DNA of 46,023 nt from DASQFD01 sp035633255 (GCA_035633255.1 DASQFD010000137.1:1-46023); one strand, 5' to 3'. Positions 36,730 through 45,897 are shown, numbered from the stretch's first letter. Program-made: numbers and translations. The notes: generated by a model from the sequence alone, not told the origin.

Positions 36730-36754
36730 GTCACGGTGACAATTACCGATGGTA
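36730..36754. promoter_or_regulatory. Two adjacent palindromes in the Nudix / zinc-ribbon divergent region
   Basis: GTCACGGTGAC (36730-36740, centre G) and TACCGATGGTA (36744-36754, centre GAT) lie side by side just upstream of the Nudix regulator's -10 box. They sit in an unusually A+T-rich patch. They are plausible operators, perhaps for autoregulation or for the divergent gene. No known consensus was matched. Confidence 0.4.
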
Positions 36755-36831
36755 TGTTTGTGGCAAGGACTCGACCGCCGCGCCGGAGATCACGCCGTCA
36801 CGACACCCACCATCTTCGAAGGGATCGCGAC

Positions 36832-37680
36832 ATGGCCCTCATCTCGTGCCTCAGCTGCCTGTCCGACAACGACATCCACCTCGAGGGCAGGGCGCCCGAC
36901 GGCTCGAGGGTGCTGCGCTGCGGTGAGTGCGGTCACACCTGGACCCCGCAGACGCCGAGCACGGCGCCGGCGTTCACCCGTTCCCCGTTCGAGATGGCGA
37001 GGGGGCGGTTCGCGACGGCGGCGATGGTCGACCCCGCCCGGACGGCTCGGATCGGATCGCTGAAGGCGCAGTTCCTCACGACCAACCCCGAGCCGGCACC
37101 CGAGGTGGTCGCGCACTGGGCCCGCTACCGGCAGGTCTTCTCGGCCGAGGGTCTCCGGGCGTGCACCCCGGCGGACCTCAAGGAGTTCGCCACCAACCCC
37201 ACCGGCGCGCACCCGGGCAACATGTCGGTGTTCAACCGGGCCTGGAAGCGGCTCGGCGAGGACGACGCCGCCGCACGCACCCGCGGGTCCGTCGAGTACC
37301 TGCTGCGCGGCCCGGCCACGACCCCGGTCGAGGACCGCCTCACCGCGCTGATCGAGGACCCCGACGGGACCGGCATGCCGGGGTTCAAGGAGTCACTGCT
37401 CACCAAGGTGCTCTGCATCATGGAGCCCGACCGGTTCCTGCCGATCCTCACCTACGGCGGCGAGGGCACCGGCAAGCGCGACGTCACCGAGGCGGTCTAC
37501 GGCCTGCACCTGCCCAAGGTCGACCAGACCGCCATGCAGATCGGCCGGCTCGCGACGTGGTCCAACGACCTGCTGCTCGAGCTGGTCGGCGAGGGCTTCG
37601 CGGGCACCCAGCATGCTGCGTCGTTCCTGTGGTGGGCCAAGGACAGCGTCGACGAGACCGCGCTCGTCTCCGCCCGATAG
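36832..37680 (+). CDS. Zinc-ribbon protein of unknown function
   Basis: 282 aa starting at the ATG after AAGGGA. A zinc ribbon is formed by Cys6-x2-Cys9 and Cys30-x2-Cys33 (CGECGHTW). Then comes a helical domain with ARIGSLKAQFLTTNPEPAPE, HPGNMSVFNRAWKRLGEDDA and SLLTKVLCIMEPDRFLPILT. The last wording resembles a segment I know from restriction and McrB-like proteins, where a domain ends PDRFLPIYS. No nuclease motif is seen. It is convergent with the NERD helicase and could belong to a defence group, but this is inference. Confidence 0.62.
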   Translation: MALISCLSCLSDNDIHLEGRAPDGSRVLRCGECGHTWTPQTPSTAPAFTRSPFEMARGRFATAAMVDPARTARIGSLKAQFLTTNPEPAPEVVAHWARYRQVFSAEGLRACTPADLKEFATNPTGAHPGNMSVFNRAWKRLGEDDAAARTRGSVEYLLRGPATTPVEDRLTALIEDPDGTGMPGFKESLLTKVLCIMEPDRFLPILTYGGEGTGKRDVTEAVYGLHLPKVDQTAMQIGRLATWSNDLLLELVGEGFAGTQHAASFLWWAKDSVDETALVSAR

Positions 37681-37915
37681 GTCTCCCCCTTCCCGCGCCC
37701 CGCCCCCGCCCCCGCCCCCGACGATGGGTGACCCGTCCCCGTGTCGGCGGGGTGCTGAGCCCGTCGGTGTCCCGGGTCGGCCTTGGGATGGGCGTCGAGG
37801 CGGTGCGCCTCACCGGCGAGGGTTGGTGCGGCTCCAGCCGCGCTCGCCGCTCGGCGGGCTTGGCAGGCTCGGCGGCCCGCCAACACGAGGTACCCGACCG
37901 CGTGCTCCGAGGGGG

Positions 37916-39592
37916 TCACGCCGGAGAGAGCCCGAGCCGCTTGGCGACCTCAGGGCCGCCCACCTCGCGGATCACGGCTGCCGGCCCGACGACGACGAGC
38001 TTGTCCGTCGCGCGGGACAGCCCGACGTAGAGGCGCTCGCGGGCACGGGGCCGCGGCCGGTCCTCGTTGACGCACAGCACCACCACCTTGCGCTCCAGAC
38101 CCTTGCACCCGAGGACGTGCCCGTAGAAGACGCAGTCCCTGTCCCAGAAGGTCCGCCAGTAGCCCTTCTGGCCCTCGGACTCCTGCAGGGCCACCTGCTC
38201 GGGGTGACGGGCGCCCGTGGTGAGCAGCGCGACGTCCTCTGGGCGCCAGCCCTCCTCGATCAGCGGGTCGACCTGGTCGTCGGCGACCTCGATCGCCTCC
38301 TCCGTGGACGCCTCGACGAACCTGACCTCCGGCCCCTCCCCTCCGCGCGCGTACATGCGCATGGGCGCCAGCGGGACGAACGTCTCGGCGATCTGGCGCG
38401 TGTTGCGCAGGTTGTGGTCGAGCACGAGCGGCACCAGCGGCACCGGCGGGCGGCCGAACCGCTCGAAGACCCGCTGGTTCTCGTCGGCGTAGACGTAGAG
38501 GCCGCCGTGCTCCTCGTCGCGCAGGCACCGCATGATCGGCGTCCACCAGTTGTCGGCGAAGTCCTGCGCCTCGTCGACGACGACCGCGTCGAACTTTCTG
38601 CCGTCGGGGAGGGACTGCGACAGCTCGGTCATCTGCGCCGGGAGGCGGTTCTCCCAGAAGTCGGAGTCGTCGCGCGAGCCGAAGTCGGTCACCCCCAGGT
38701 AGCTGGCCAGCTTCTCGAACGGCCCCACGAAGTCGGGTCGGTGCCGCCGGTCAACCCCTGCCATGTAGCGCTGGAACCAGCTGGCCAGCCCCATGGAGTA
38801 GCACAGCAGCGCCACCCGGCCACCCGGCATACCGGAGCGGCCGCGGTGCAGGTCCTTGGCCTGCGTCAGCGCGAGCACGGTCTTGCCGCTCCCCGCCCCA
38901 CCACGCACCTCGATGCGGTGGATGAGCCGGGTCGCGCCGAGGATGGTCGCCTGCTCGACCGTCAACCGGTCGGCACGGCCCTCCCGCTCGTCGGCCTCGG
39001 CGAGGAGCGTGCGTTGGGGCAGGTAGCGCCCCTGCAGGATGTCGAGGACGAGCGCGCAGTCGTCGGCGCTGGGCGCTCGATGCCCGGACTCCTGCTGTCT
39101 CGCGATGTCCCCGAGCCGACCGGCCAGGTCCGCCTGGTCGCCGCGCCCGTGGATCATCCACCGCGGACAGTCGGGGGTCGCGAAGTCGTCGTGCAGGTCG
39201 GTGTAGGGCGTGACCACCGCGTGGCCGAAGCGGACGCGCGTGCGACTGGAGTCGCGCCAGCGAGGGTCCGACTCGACGTAGTCGCGCAGCGCGTACTTCG
39301 TGCGCCTAGCCTGGTCCACCGGGTGGATCTGCCGGGTGTGCTGGCCCGAGGTCGTCCACCAGCGGCCCTGGTCGTCGATGTGGACGCTCCCGCCCTTGAC
39401 CTCCACGACGAGCACGCCGACGTCCGGCATCAGGACGATGAGGTCGGCCTCGTGGTCCTTGCCCTCGTCGCTGAGCCGGACGTTGGCCAGCACCGTCCAG
39501 TCCTCCGAGCCCTGGGTCAGCAGCCGCTCCCACACCTCACGCTCGGACTCCGTGGCGAACTGAGGAGAAGCCGGTATGCCGTGCGCCGTCAC
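37916..39592 (-). CDS. NERD nuclease-like domain fused to UvrD/Rep-type helicase
   Basis: 558 aa. The NERD domain at residues 15-130 has HEADLIVLMPDVGVLVVEVK with the Asp and Glu-Val-Lys of a restriction-fold nuclease. Walker A GGAGSGKTVLAL is near 230, the DEAQ box VVVDEAQDFADNWW near 337, and YVGLSRATDKLVVVGP is at the end (superfamily 1 motif VI). The helicase is short, about half of UvrD. Such fusions are found in DNA repair and in defence loci. The ATG at 39592 has GAGAAG upstream. It is divergent from the DUF3883 gene by about 100 bases. Confidence 0.9.
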   Translation of the reverse strand: MTAHGIPASPQFATESEREVWERLLTQGSEDWTVLANVRLSDEGKDHEADLIVLMPDVGVLVVEVKGGSVHIDDQGRWWTTSGQHTRQIHPVDQARRTKYALRDYVESDPRWRDSSRTRVRFGHAVVTPYTDLHDDFATPDCPRWMIHGRGDQADLAGRLGDIARQQESGHRAPSADDCALVLDILQGRYLPQRTLLAEADEREGRADRLTVEQATILGATRLIHRIEVRGGAGSGKTVLALTQAKDLHRGRSGMPGGRVALLCYSMGLASWFQRYMAGVDRRHRPDFVGPFEKLASYLGVTDFGSRDDSDFWENRLPAQMTELSQSLPDGRKFDAVVVDEAQDFADNWWTPIMRCLRDEEHGGLYVYADENQRVFERFGRPPVPLVPLVLDHNLRNTRQIAETFVPLAPMRMYARGGEGPEVRFVEASTEEAIEVADDQVDPLIEEGWRPEDVALLTTGARHPEQVALQESEGQKGYWRTFWDRDCVFYGHVLGCKGLERKVVVLCVNEDRPRPRARERLYVGLSRATDKLVVVGPAAVIREVGGPEVAKRLGLSPA

Positions 39593-39696
39593 GCTCCAGT
39601 CATACTCCGGTCCTGGGACCGGGGCTTGTCGATGGGCGCAGCGCCTTCGTGCCGGATCTTCGTGTGGATGTCCATCACGTCTACCCTCACGATGTG

Positions 39697-40524
39697 GTGA
39701 CCGGTGTTGACTGGAGCGACCGGGAGAACGATGTCGTCGTGCTGGCGTACTTCGACATGCTGCACCGTGAGCTCCGGCAGGAGCCGTACGTCAAAGCCAA
39801 GGTCAACGACGAAGTGCGTCGAGTCACGGGCAGGTCCAAGGGGTCGGTCGAGTTCAAGTTCGCCAACGTGTCCGCCGTCCTCAGGGAGATGCACCACCCG
39901 TTCATCCTTGGCTACCAACCTCGCTCCAAGTTCCAGGACTCTCTCAGGGATGCGGTGCTCAGGCACATCGGTGATCGGGCAGACCTCGAGGAGAGCGCCT
40001 TGGAAGCGGCGCTCCGGATCGCGCAGTCCCGCGTCGACGTCGACTTCGACCTCAAGGATCCGCCGCACGTGGAGCTCAGCGACGACTACCAACGTCATCG
40101 GCGCGCCGCCAAGCGTGACTACGTCCAGCTTGACGCCGCCAACCGGAGCCTCGGACATGCCGGCGAGGTGGCGATCGTCGACCTGGAGCGCAGGCGGCTC
40201 CGTGCTGCCGGGGCCACACGGCTCGCCGCGAAGGTCGAGCACGTCAGCGAGACGCAGGGCGACGGGTTGGGCTTCGACATCCTCTCCTTCTCTCCAGACG
40301 GCGACGAGAAGTGGATAGAGGTGAACACCACCCGCTTCGGCATCGCCTGGCCGATGCTCATCTCGCGCAACGAGGTCGCGACGAGCCAGGAGCAGCCGGA
40401 GCGGTTTCGTCTCTACCGGGTGTTCGACTTCGACGCCCCACGCCCGGGACTGTACGAGTTGCGAGGCCCAGTGACGTCGACATGCCAGCTGGTGCCCGAG
40501 ACGTTTCACGCTGTGCCGGCCTGA
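39697..40524 (+). CDS. DUF3883 domain protein
   Basis: 275 aa from the GTG at 39697. The start is uncertain: an in-frame GTG at 39649 would add 16 residues. The N-terminal part VDWSDRENDVVVLAYFDMLH with RSKGSVEFKFANVSAVLREM is one I associate with proteins carrying DUF3883. The C-terminal DUF3883 is GDGLGFDILSFSPDGDEKWI, EVNTTRFGIAWPMLISRNEV and YRVFDF, a restriction-fold-like module in defence loci. Codon usage seems slightly less G/C-extreme than its neighbours. It is divergent from the NERD helicase. A role in defence is inferred from domain and neighbours. Confidence 0.75.
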   Translation: MTGVDWSDRENDVVVLAYFDMLHRELRQEPYVKAKVNDEVRRVTGRSKGSVEFKFANVSAVLREMHHPFILGYQPRSKFQDSLRDAVLRHIGDRADLEESALEAALRIAQSRVDVDFDLKDPPHVELSDDYQRHRRAAKRDYVQLDAANRSLGHAGEVAIVDLERRRLRAAGATRLAAKVEHVSETQGDGLGFDILSFSPDGDEKWIEVNTTRFGIAWPMLISRNEVATSQEQPERFRLYRVFDFDAPRPGLYELRGPVTSTCQLVPETFHAVPA

Positions 40525-40801
40525 CACGAGAGCGTCTTGGCCAACGACGGTCTCGACCGGGCCTTCCCGTGCCTCGCCGGCGTCGGTATGCCGATTCCGG
40601 TCGCGCTGGACCGGCCCGCCGTGCCCCTGTCGAGTCGCGGTGTGATGGCGACGGGCCCCGACGGAGGGTGTGCTGGCCCGATCGGGCCAGGGTCCGAGCC
40701 GGGCGAGATGGCCGGTCCTGTCGATGTGGTGACGCCCGGGCCGAGCCGACGATGGACGCAGGACATCCGACCCTCGGTTGTCCACAAAGGGGAGGAAAGC
40801 C

Positions 40802-41026
40802 ATGCCGCTCATCCAGGTGAAGGTCATCGAGAACGTGTTCACCCCGGAGCAGAAGCAGGAGGTCATCCGGCGGCTCACCGACGTGATGGTCGAGATCGAG
40901 GGCGAGAACCTGCGTCCGGTGACGTGGTGCGTCGTCGAGGAGGTGTGCAGTGGCGACTGGGGCATCGCCGGCAACCCGCTCACGACCGCCGACGTCAAGG
41001 CCCTCGCCGCTGGAGTCAGTGTCTGA
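40802..41026 (+). CDS. 4-oxalocrotonate tautomerase family protein
   Basis: 74 aa. It starts Met-Pro-Leu-Ile-Gln-Val, so the catalytic amino-terminal proline is exposed after Met removal. IENVFTPEQKQEVIRRLTDV and NLRPVTWCVVEEV follow the family. These small proteins tautomerise or hydrate unsaturated acids; the substrate is unknown. GGGGAGGAAAGCC precedes the ATG. A strong hairpin lies 20 bases after the stop. Confidence 0.9.
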   Translation: MPLIQVKVIENVFTPEQKQEVIRRLTDVMVEIEGENLRPVTWCVVEEVCSGDWGIAGNPLTTADVKALAAGVSV

Positions 41027-41046
41027 CCGGCGCCTGACCGGAGGGA

Positions 41047-41090
41047 ACCTCGAACCCGCAGGGGACGGTCGTCCCTTGCGGGTTCGAGGT
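41047..41090. terminator. 20-bp stem hairpin between tautomerase and LuxR genes
   Basis: ACCTCGAACCCGCA pairs perfectly with TGCGGGTTCGAGGT. The stem continues inward through one G:T and GGGAC/GTCCC to the loop GGTC. It sits between two same-strand genes and likely ends the tautomerase transcript. It is followed by CGGACGG and no T run. Confidence 0.75.
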
Positions 41091-41111
41091 CGGACGGCGC
41101 AGGCTCGGGTC

Positions 41112-42788
41112 ATGACGGGGGCGGGGGTCGACCTGGCGGAGGCGCAGGCGGCGCTGAGGTCGGGAGCGTTCCAGCGCGCGCTCGACGACTTCCAGGGGCA
41201 CCTGGCTCGTCATCCGGACCCTGCGGCATACGAGGGTCTCGCCCAGGCCGCCTGGTGGCTGGACGACGGTGGGCCCTGCCTCGAGGCCCGGGAGAACGCG
41301 TATCGCGGGTACCGGTCAAGGGGTGAGGACCGGGCGGCGGCGGGCGCCGCCGTCGCGCTGGCGTACGACTCACTGCTCTTCGGCCGGGGCCTCTCGATAG
41401 CCCGCGGCTGGTGGGGACGGGCGCGGGACCTGCTCGCCGGGCTGGAGCCCGGCCCCGAGCACGGGTGGCTGGCGGTGCGGGAGGCCGAGCTGGCGATGGC
41501 GGCCGACCACGACGTCGAGACCGCCCGGTCGGCCGGCGAGCGGGCCAGCGCCCTGGGGAGGCGGCTCGGGCTCGCGGACCTGGAGTTCGCCGGGATGGCC
41601 CTCAGCGGGCTTGCCATGACGAGCGCGGGTGACGCTCGTGAGGGCATGTCGCGACTGGACACGGCCGCGGCCGCCGCAACCAGCGGTGACGTCGAGGACC
41701 TCATGTGGATGGGGAAGATCTGCTGCTGGCTCATCATCGCCTGTCAGGAGACCCACGACCTGGGCCGTGCCGACGAGTGGTGCCAGCGGGTGGAGGCCAT
41801 CTGCGAGCGGCGGTCGCTCACCACCCTGCTGCACGTCTGCCGCATCCAGCACTCCTCGATCCTCGTGTCCCGGGGCGACTGGGTGGAGGCCGAGTCCACT
41901 CTCGTGTCCGTGCTGGACCGCTTCGCCGGCTCGACCCGGCAGCCGAGGGTCGAGGCAGTCGTCCAGCTCGGGGAGCTGCGGCGGCGGCAGGGGCGGCTGG
42001 CAGAGGCGGACGAGCTGCTGAGACAGGCGGAGTTCCACCCCACGGCCGTCGCCGGGCGGGCGCTGATCCGTCTGGCCCAGGGCGACCCCGCCGCGGCGTG
42101 GTCGGCGATTCGGGCCCTGCTCCGCAGCATCCCGGTGGCGAACCAGCTGGCCCGCGCTCGGATCCTGCTTCCCGCCGTGGTCACCGCCCACGCCGCGGGC
42201 GACGGGGCAGCCGCCGACGCGGCAGCCGCGGAGCTGCACCGGGTCGCCGCGCGTGTCGACACCGACCCCCTTTGGGGGCTCGCGACGGTCGCCGCCGCGA
42301 CGCTCGCCGCCGCGAGCGTCTCCCGTCAGGACGAGGCCGCTGACCTGTGGCGGCAGGCGGTGCGACGGTTCCACGACTCCGGGCTGCGCCTCGACGAGGC
42401 GGAGAGCCGACTGCGGCTTGCCGCGTCCCTGCTGGCCTGCGGGGAGCGCGTGGCTGCTGCCGAGCAGGTGGCGACGGCGACGCCGGTGCTGGCGGAGAGC
42501 GGCGCCACGGCCCTCCTCGAGGAGGCGGCCGCCCTGGCCGGCGAGGCGGCGGCCCGCCCCCAGGCAGGTGCGGCCGGCCCCCACGCGGGCCCGGCCGGCC
42601 CGCTCACCCCCCGCGAGGCCGAGGTGCTCCGGCTCGTCGCCACCGGCCTGAGCAACTGCCAGATCGCCGCCACCCTGGTGCTCAGCGAGCACACCGTCCA
42701 CCGCCACGTCGCCAACATCCTCACCAAGCTGGGCCAGCCGTCGAGAACCGGGGCGACGGCATACGCGATGACCAACGGCCTGCTCTGA
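41112..42788 (+). CDS. LuxR-family regulator with TPR-like N-terminal region
   Basis: 558 aa. Residues 1-490 are Ala-rich TPR-like helical repeats (for instance AQAALRSGAFQRALDDFQGH). No ATPase Walker motif is visible, unlike true LAL regulators. The C-terminal LuxR helix-turn-helix is LTPREAEVLRLVATGLSNCQ, IAATLVLSEHTVHRHVANIL and TKLGQPSRTGA. It should activate an unknown operon. The ATG at 41112 follows the hairpin; no good Shine-Dalgarno is seen. Confidence 0.9.
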   Translation: MTGAGVDLAEAQAALRSGAFQRALDDFQGHLARHPDPAAYEGLAQAAWWLDDGGPCLEARENAYRGYRSRGEDRAAAGAAVALAYDSLLFGRGLSIARGWWGRARDLLAGLEPGPEHGWLAVREAELAMAADHDVETARSAGERASALGRRLGLADLEFAGMALSGLAMTSAGDAREGMSRLDTAAAAATSGDVEDLMWMGKICCWLIIACQETHDLGRADEWCQRVEAICERRSLTTLLHVCRIQHSSILVSRGDWVEAESTLVSVLDRFAGSTRQPRVEAVVQLGELRRRQGRLAEADELLRQAEFHPTAVAGRALIRLAQGDPAAAWSAIRALLRSIPVANQLARARILLPAVVTAHAAGDGAAADAAAAELHRVAARVDTDPLWGLATVAAATLAAASVSRQDEAADLWRQAVRRFHDSGLRLDEAESRLRLAASLLACGERVAAAEQVATATPVLAESGATALLEEAAALAGEAAARPQAGAAGPHAGPAGPLTPREAEVLRLVATGLSNCQIAATLVLSEHTVHRHVANILTKLGQPSRTGATAYAMTNGLL

Positions 42789-42900
42789 CCTGCCCTCGGT
42801 GCCCTGGACGCGCCCAAGGCCCCCGCCGGCAGGCAGCGGCCCACAGCGCCGACGCCGGCCGCGTCGGGCGCGCCCGTCACCTGACCGCGCCCGCCGGCCG

Positions 42901-44670
42901 TCACGGAGCGCCCGGGCCGGCCGCACCCAGGGGCAGCCGCCCGACCACCCGGCCCCCCGCTCGCGTGGGGCCCGCCTCCAGCGCGCCACCTAGCTCCTGC
43001 GCACGCTCCCGCATGCTCACCAGTCCCACCCCCGAGGGCCAGCGCTGGCCACCATCGCCGCCCGCGTCGACCACCTCGACGCAGAGGAACCTTGTGTCGA
43101 CACCCAGCCGCACCGTGGCCCGGTCGCTGCCGCTGTGCCGCGCGGCGTTGGTCAGCGCCTCCACCACGATCCGGTACGCCGCCACCTCCACGGCCGCCGT
43201 GAGCACCGGCAGGTCGTCGGGCGCAGTGAGGTCCACCCGGAGCGGCGCTCCCTCGGAGGTCCGCAGTCCGAGCGCCTGCTGGCGGATGGCTCGGACCAGC
43301 CCCAGCTCGTCGAGCGCGGGCGGGCGCATCGCGTAGACGATCCCCCGCACCTCCTCGATGGCCCGTGTCGTCTCGGCGCGGATCCGGCCGAGGAGGTCCT
43401 CGGTGCCGGATGGGTCGGTGCGCACCGAGTTGCGGGCCGCGTCGGCGGTGAAGGCGATCCCGGACAGGCGAGGTCCCAGCCCGTCGTGCAGGTCGCGCCG
43501 CAGGCGGCGGCGCTCCTCCTCGATCGCGGTCACCGACTGCTCCCGGGCCTCCTGCAGGGCGGAGGCGAGGGCCGAGGACCGCGCGGTGAGCGCCACCAGG
43601 GACGCCACGAGCGCCAGCGCGTGCTCGTCGGCCCCGGAGAAGGCGGCGTCACCCGGGCGCAGGCCCACCTCCAGCTCCCCGGTGGAGCCCGCGCCGAGGG
43701 AGAGCGGCACCACCCGCGTGCTGGTGACGGACGTCCCGGAGGAGGCGACCGTCCGGCCGTCGACGCGCAGCACGGCATACGGCAGGGCCAGCGCCTCGCG
43801 CACCGCCCGCAGGGCCAGCACCGGCTCCCCGGCCGAGCGGCCCGCGACGTGGGTCGCCGCCTCGAGCGGATCGGAGCGCGCGCCGAAGAGCAGCTCGTCG
43901 ACCACACCGTGAAGGACGGTCTGCAGCAGCGGCACGGCGAGCGCGCACACCGCGCCGGCCACGGCCAGCTCCGCCACCGTCGCGCGCCGACCGAGCAGGA
44001 CCTGCAGCAGCGCGGCCAGCCCGGTGAAGAGCGCGACGTAGGCCAGGAGCACGGTCGCGATGACCACCAGCTGCACCACGACCACCCGGACGTCGACGAC
44101 GTCGGGGCGCGCCGAGCCCACCAGCATCGCCGGGCCGACGAGGGCGAAGGCCAGCGCCGCGACGACCACCCCCAGCAAGGTCGGCGCCAGGAAGTCGATG
44201 AAGAGCCCCAGGAGCCCGGCCCCGGCCGTGACGGCCGCCAGCCAGGTGAGCGCCCGGCGGCTCGCGGCGTCGCCGCGCTCCAGCTTCCACCACGTGTGGG
44301 CGAGGAGCACGCAGCCGAGCACCACTCCCGTGGCGGTGATCACCTCCTCGCGGTGGGGCTGGGCCACCGCGAGGCCGCCGGCACCGACCACCGTCGTCAG
44401 GGCGACGAAGTCCACCGGGTGTCGCCACACCAGCCGTGGGTATGCCGTGACCGCCAGCGGGAGGGCCAGCGCCCACGCGAGCACGAGCAGGACCTCGGCG
44501 GTGTCCGCGTGTCCTGTCGCGTCGGCCAGGGTCGCCCCCACCGTCGCCGCGCCGGCGACCGTGAGGGCGACCGAGGGCACCGTCGCCCGCCCGGCCAGAG
44601 CCATCGCCACCGCGCTGGCGAGCCAGCTCAGGCCCATCACGGCGAGGGCGAGCAGGGCCGGCGTCGGCAT
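42901..44670 (-). CDS. Sensor histidine kinase (NarL/LiaS type)
   Basis: 589 aa. The N-terminal half (1-260) is mostly hydrophobic with about eight membrane helices. A GAF-like region follows, then HisKA_3 with His395 in RRRLRRDLHDGLGPRLSGIA and the ATPase domain with EALTNAARHSG (N box) and GVGLVSMRERAQELGGALEA (G box). The ATG at 44670 overlaps the stop of the response-regulator gene (TGATG), so they are coupled. A GTG one codon upstream is also possible. The signal is unknown; many membrane helices without a large outer domain suggest it senses the membrane. Confidence 0.92.
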   Translation of the reverse strand: MPTPALLALAVMGLSWLASAVAMALAGRATVPSVALTVAGAATVGATLADATGHADTAEVLLVLAWALALPLAVTAYPRLVWRHPVDFVALTTVVGAGGLAVAQPHREEVITATGVVLGCVLLAHTWWKLERGDAASRRALTWLAAVTAGAGLLGLFIDFLAPTLLGVVVAALAFALVGPAMLVGSARPDVVDVRVVVVQLVVIATVLLAYVALFTGLAALLQVLLGRRATVAELAVAGAVCALAVPLLQTVLHGVVDELLFGARSDPLEAATHVAGRSAGEPVLALRAVREALALPYAVLRVDGRTVASSGTSVTSTRVVPLSLGAGSTGELEVGLRPGDAAFSGADEHALALVASLVALTARSSALASALQEAREQSVTAIEEERRRLRRDLHDGLGPRLSGIAFTADAARNSVRTDPSGTEDLLGRIRAETTRAIEEVRGIVYAMRPPALDELGLVRAIRQQALGLRTSEGAPLRVDLTAPDDLPVLTAAVEVAAYRIVVEALTNAARHSGSDRATVRLGVDTRFLCVEVVDAGGDGGQRWPSGVGLVSMRERAQELGGALEAGPTRAGGRVVGRLPLGAAGPGAP

Positions 44671-45329
44671 CACCGCGGCTGCCCCAGGCCCTGCTCCCGC
44701 GCCCGGATCATCGCGGCGGCCCGGTCGGCGACCTCGAGCTTGGCGAAGATGCTCGTGAGGTGGTTGCTCACCGTCTTCGGGGAGAGGAACAGCGCCTCGC
44801 CGATCGCGGCGGTGCGCTTGCCCGACGCCAGCAGGTCGAGCACCTCGCGCTCGCGCGGGGTCAGCTGCGGGAACGGTGGCTCCCTCGGGGCGCCCTGCGG
44901 CGGGCCCACGGAGAAGTACGCCAGCACCCGGCTCGCGACCCCGGGTCCGAAGACGAGCTGCCCCGCCACCACCCCGTGCACCGCGCCGACGATCTCGTCC
45001 TGGCTGGCGCCCTTGAGCAGGTAGCCGCTGGCTCCGGCCTGCATCGCGGTGAACACCGTCGAGTCGTCGTCGTGCATCGTCAGCACGAGCACCTTCGCCT
45101 CGGGCACGTTAGCCCGGATCCGGCGGGTGGCCTCGATGCCGTCCCCGCCCGGCATACGCACGTCCATGAGGACGACGTCGGGGCGCAGCAGCTGCACCTC
45201 GCGGACCGCGGACTCACCGTCCTCGGTCTCCCCGACGACCTCGAGCCCCGCGAGCGTGTCGATGAGGGCACGCAGGCCGCCGCGCACCACCGGATGGTCG
45301 TCGACGACGACGATCCGCAGCCCGGTCAC
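44670..45329 (-). CDS. NarL/FixJ-family response regulator
   Basis: 219 aa. The receiver has Asp10/Asp11, the phospho-acceptor Asp56 in DVVLMDVRMPGGDG, Thr in LVLTMHDDD and Lys in GYLLKGAS. The LuxR helix-turn-helix lies at about 153-210 (LTPREREVLDLLASG, LSPKTVSNHLTSIFAKLEV). The GTG start follows GGGGGAG. It is the first gene of an operon with the sensor kinase and is divergent from two membrane-protein genes, which are candidate targets. Confidence 0.95.
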   Translation of the reverse strand: MTGLRIVVVDDHPVVRGGLRALIDTLAGLEVVGETEDGESAVREVQLLRPDVVLMDVRMPGGDGIEATRRIRANVPEAKVLVLTMHDDDSTVFTAMQAGASGYLLKGASQDEIVGAVHGVVAGQLVFGPGVASRVLAYFSVGPPQGAPREPPFPQLTPREREVLDLLASGKRTAAIGEALFLSPKTVSNHLTSIFAKLEVADRAAAMIRAREQGLGQPR

Positions 45330-45485
45330 TCCCCCATGATGGGGGCACGTCGGTGGTCCACACCCGGGAACTCCTGCCCACCCGGCCGGGTGCCGGCAGG
45401 AACCGGTACGGGCAGTCGGTCCCTGTGCCCGCGGTGGACCGCGGTGGAGCGTTGCCCTCGTCAGCCCCACCACGAAGGGACCACC

Positions 45486-45887
45486 ATGACCACCATGACG
45501 AGCACGTCGGCCACCCGCACGTCGCGCCGGCACCGCGTCGGACTCGTCCTCGCTGGCCTGATCAGCCTCAGCAGCGCCTTCAGCCTCCTGGGCCCCGGAC
45601 CTCCCGAGGGGGGACCGGGCCCCCCCTTGGTCGTGCTCTGGGCCGACACCGTCCTGGGCGTCGTCGGGATCGTCGCCGTCGTCCTCGCATGGCGCTCGGG
45701 CAGCCGCACCGCGCTGCGCGTGGCCGCCGGCGCGCTGATCGTCGCGGCGCTGACCGCCGTGCCGGCCTTCTTCGTCGACGTGCCCGCTCCGCTGAAGATC
45801 GCTGTCGCCCTCTCGGTGCTGCTCACCCTGGCGGCCGTCGTGCTGATGTTCTCGCCGGTGCGCCGGCCCGCGTCGGTGACGGACTGA
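45486..45887 (+). CDS. Small membrane protein divergent from the two-component system
   Basis: 133 aa with a short basic N-terminus and four hydrophobic segments (about 20-36, 46-66, 75-95 and 100-122). No functional motif is seen. Its ATG lies 157 bases from the divergent response-regulator start, so the shared region could hold regulator sites. The next membrane gene starts ten bases past its stop, so the two form an operon. Confidence 0.8.
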   Translation: MTTMTSTSATRTSRRHRVGLVLAGLISLSSAFSLLGPGPPEGGPGPPLVVLWADTVLGVVGIVAVVLAWRSGSRTALRVAAGALIVAALTAVPAFFVDVPAPLKIAVALSVLLTLAAVVLMFSPVRRPASVTD

Positions 45888-45897
45888 GGCGCCTCCG

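Noticed and set aside
37681..37915. Possible small gene between the zinc-ribbon and NERD-helicase genes
   Set aside because: C-rich repeats (CCCGCCCCC) and no start with a ribosome binding site; convergent stops on both sides. Considered intergenic.
40506..40801. Open frames of about 93 aa (minus) and 166 aa (plus) between the DUF3883 and tautomerase genes
   Set aside because: Composition is low-complexity, neither start has a ribosome binding site, the plus frame runs through the tautomerase in another frame, and no family wording is seen. Treated as intergenic.
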